The notes under the pieces were generated by a model, which was not told the DNA's origin, did no database searches, and saw only the letters and a program-made list of their open reading frames with translations. This document shows positions 5,195-6,463 of a stretch of DNA of 6,463 bases, one piece after another; within the stretch, counting starts at the first letter, position 1; each line of letters opens with the position of its first letter. The stretch comes from Flavobacteriaceae bacterium (GTDB lineage Bacteria > Bacteroidota > Bacteroidia > Flavobacteriales > Flavobacteriaceae): contig JABDMQ010000250.1 of NCBI GenBank assembly GCA_013001365.1, positions 1-6,463 on the forward strand, given 5' to 3'. Made by a program: the position numbers and the translations under genes.

Positions 5195-6168
5195 TACAGG
5201 TAGGAATCATAGGAGGAGCGGGTTATACCGCAGGGGAATTGATCAGGTTATTACTGAATCATTCGCAGGTCAATATCAAGTTCGTGTTCAGTACGAGCAA
5301 TGCAGGAAATAAGGTACATGCCGTACATCAGGATTTGGTGGGTAGCACGGAGCATGTATTTTCAGATACCATAGATCCGCATGTAGATGTGGTCTTCTTG
5401 TGTTTGGGTCATGGGAATTCAAAGGCCTTTCTAGAGAACAATGCCTTTTCAGATACCACAAGGATCATCGACTTGAGCAATGATTTCAGGTTGATCGATG
5501 ATGAGGTATTCCAAGGGAAGACCTTTGTGTATGGCTTACCTGAATTCCAAAGAGAGAAAATACGAATTGCACATCATGTCGCGAATCCAGGCTGTTTTGC
5601 AACAGCCTTGCAATTGGCCCTTCTGCCTTTGGCAGACAAAGGCCTATTGAAAAACGACGTGCATATCAATGCGGTAACAGGCGCAACAGGTGCGGGCACT
5701 GGTCTGTCCAAGACCACACATTTTACCTGGAGAGACAATAACTTCTCGCATTATAAAGCCTTTACGCATCAGCATTTGGGAGAAGTGAATCAAACGGTGA
5801 GCCAGTTGCAGTCTGATTTTGATTCCGAGATCAATTTCATGCCCAATCGCGGTAATTTTTCAAGGGGTATTTTTGCAACGGTATATACGAAGTATGATGG
5901 CAGTCTGGAAGATGCTAAAGCAATCTATACCGATTTCTATAAGGAGGCGAAATTCACGTTTGTATCAGATGCGGAAATTCATCTAAAGCAAGTGGTGAAT
6001 ACCAATAAATGCCTGCTTCATGTGCACAAGCATGAGAACAAGTTGCTGATCACGAGCATCATCGATAATTTATTGAAAGGTGCTTCTGGGCAAGCCGTCC
6101 AGAACATGAATTTGATGTTCGGCATAGAGGAAACAACAGGATTACAACTAAAAGCGAATTATTTTTAA
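5191..6168 (+). CDS. argC: N-acetyl-gamma-glutamyl-phosphate reductase
   Basis: A 325-residue NADPH-dependent dehydrogenase that reduces N-acyl-glutamyl-5-phosphate to the semialdehyde, the third step towards ornithine. The dinucleotide-binding motif is GIIGGAGYTAGEL (5-17), typical of ArgC. Family blocks follow: FLCLGHGNS (69-77), DLSNDFRL (94-101) and VYGLPE (113-118). The active-site cysteine is C135 in ANPGCFATA (131-139). Next come AVTGATGAGTG (161-171), the conserved H193/H195 and E198 in FTHQHLGEV, FMPNRGNFSRGI (216-227) and the C-terminal NLLKGASGQAVQNMNLMFG (293-311). Nothing is missing, and the length is slightly short of the roughly 340-residue norm. Whether the acyl group is acetyl, as in most bacteria, or succinyl, as reported for ornithine transcarbamylation in Bacteroides fragilis, cannot be told from this gene. 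proC starts 42 bases downstream. Confidence 0.95.
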   Translation: MIQVGIIGGAGYTAGELIRLLLNHSQVNIKFVFSTSNAGNKVHAVHQDLVGSTEHVFSDTIDPHVDVVFLCLGHGNSKAFLENNAFSDTTRIIDLSNDFRLIDDEVFQGKTFVYGLPEFQREKIRIAHHVANPGCFATALQLALLPLADKGLLKNDVHINAVTGATGAGTGLSKTTHFTWRDNNFSHYKAFTHQHLGEVNQTVSQLQSDFDSEINFMPNRGNFSRGIFATVYTKYDGSLEDAKAIYTDFYKEAKFTFVSDAEIHLKQVVNTNKCLLHVHKHENKLLITSIIDNLLKGASGQAVQNMNLMFGIEETTGLQLKANYF

Positions 6169-6210
6169 AAAGAACTTGGCACTAAATACTTGCCACTAAC
6201 AACTCATATT

Positions 6211-6463
6211 ATGAAAATAGCCATCATAGGAACCGGAAACTTAGGGAAGTCTATTGCAAAGGGTTTGATAACCACCAATGCCATCACCTCTCTGTATCTA
6301 ACAAAACGTAACTTGGATGAGATCAAGGAATTTGGGGATTATAACAGCGTATTCTTGACAACAGATAATATGGAAGCTGTCAAGAACTCCGATATCTTGA
6401 TATTCGCGGTGCAACCAGCACATTTAGAGAAGATCCTTGAATCGATCAAGCATTTACTGAATG
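6211..6463 (+). CDS. proC: Pyrroline-5-carboxylate reductase, N-terminal part (runs off the window)
   Basis: The first 84 codons of a gene cut by the window edge. It should reduce 1-pyrroline-5-carboxylate to proline with NAD(P)H in the cytoplasm. The start codon follows the argC stop by 42 bases, and the protein opens at once with the Rossmann motif GTGNLGKSIAKGL (7-19), the standard ProC form GxGNxGxxIAxGL. The second strand ends in TKRN (31-34), where basic residues often contact the NADPH phosphate. SDILIFAVQPAHL (60-72) matches the ProC block usually written AVKPQ, here with Gln for Lys at 68. The NADP-binding half is visible; the C-terminal dimerisation domain lies outside. ProC within an arginine operon is a recurrent arrangement in Bacteroidota. 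The N-terminal motif alone could fit other Rossmann reductases, but together with the context ProC is the best call. Confidence 0.85.
   Translation, partial: MKIAIIGTGNLGKSIAKGLITTNAITSLYLTKRNLDEIKEFGDYNSVFLTTDNMEAVKNSDILIFAVQPAHLEKILESIKHLLN

Overview
The window looks like a chromosomal segment of a Bacteroidota bacterium, most likely of the Flavobacteriaceae. The evidence is the gene order acetyltransferase-argG-argC-proC, which is the usual start of the arginine cluster in that group. The lipoprotein families (a TonB C-terminal domain lipoprotein and a 'VGxxWxY' lipoprotein), start codons preceded by A-rich sequence rather than clear Shine-Dalgarno sites, and short hairpin repeats in the spacers also fit. 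All supported genes lie on the + strand.

Left part (1-2864): four small genes that all look like envelope proteins. They are a secreted TPR-repeat protein (80-865), a multi-pass membrane protein of unknown function (889-1524), a lipoprotein with two 'VGxxWxY' segments (1601-2194) and a lipoprotein ending in a TonB-C-like domain (2205-2864). The first two are 23 bases apart and the last two 10 bases apart, so each pair may be co-transcribed. No pathway joins the four, and the block reads as accessory DNA. A short inverted repeat lies at the left edge.

Middle (2865-3389): about 525 bases without a convincing gene. It holds two adjacent hairpins followed by a T-rich tract (3065-3136), a bulged GC-rich hairpin (3221-3240), and a roughly 100-base repeat-like element bounded by imperfect inverted ends (3274-3374). 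The element runs almost to the first gene of the arginine operon and generates spurious upstream start codons.

Right part (3390-6463): the start of an arginine biosynthesis operon. It comprises a GNAT acyltransferase with a C-terminal cysteine cluster, argG (argininosuccinate synthase), argC (N-acyl-glutamyl-phosphate reductase) and the first 84 codons of proC (pyrroline-5-carboxylate reductase), which runs off the window. The first three are joined by ATGA stop/start overlaps. ArgC acts in the middle of the route to ornithine and ArgG acts after citrulline. The GNAT is the natural candidate for the first, N-acylating step. ProC makes proline from the same glutamate-derived pool. The rest of the pathway is presumably to the right. 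I saw no tRNA, rRNA, CRISPR array, transposase or phage gene, and nothing that amounts to a clearly new system; the GNAT and the repeat-laden leader of the operon most deserve a second look.
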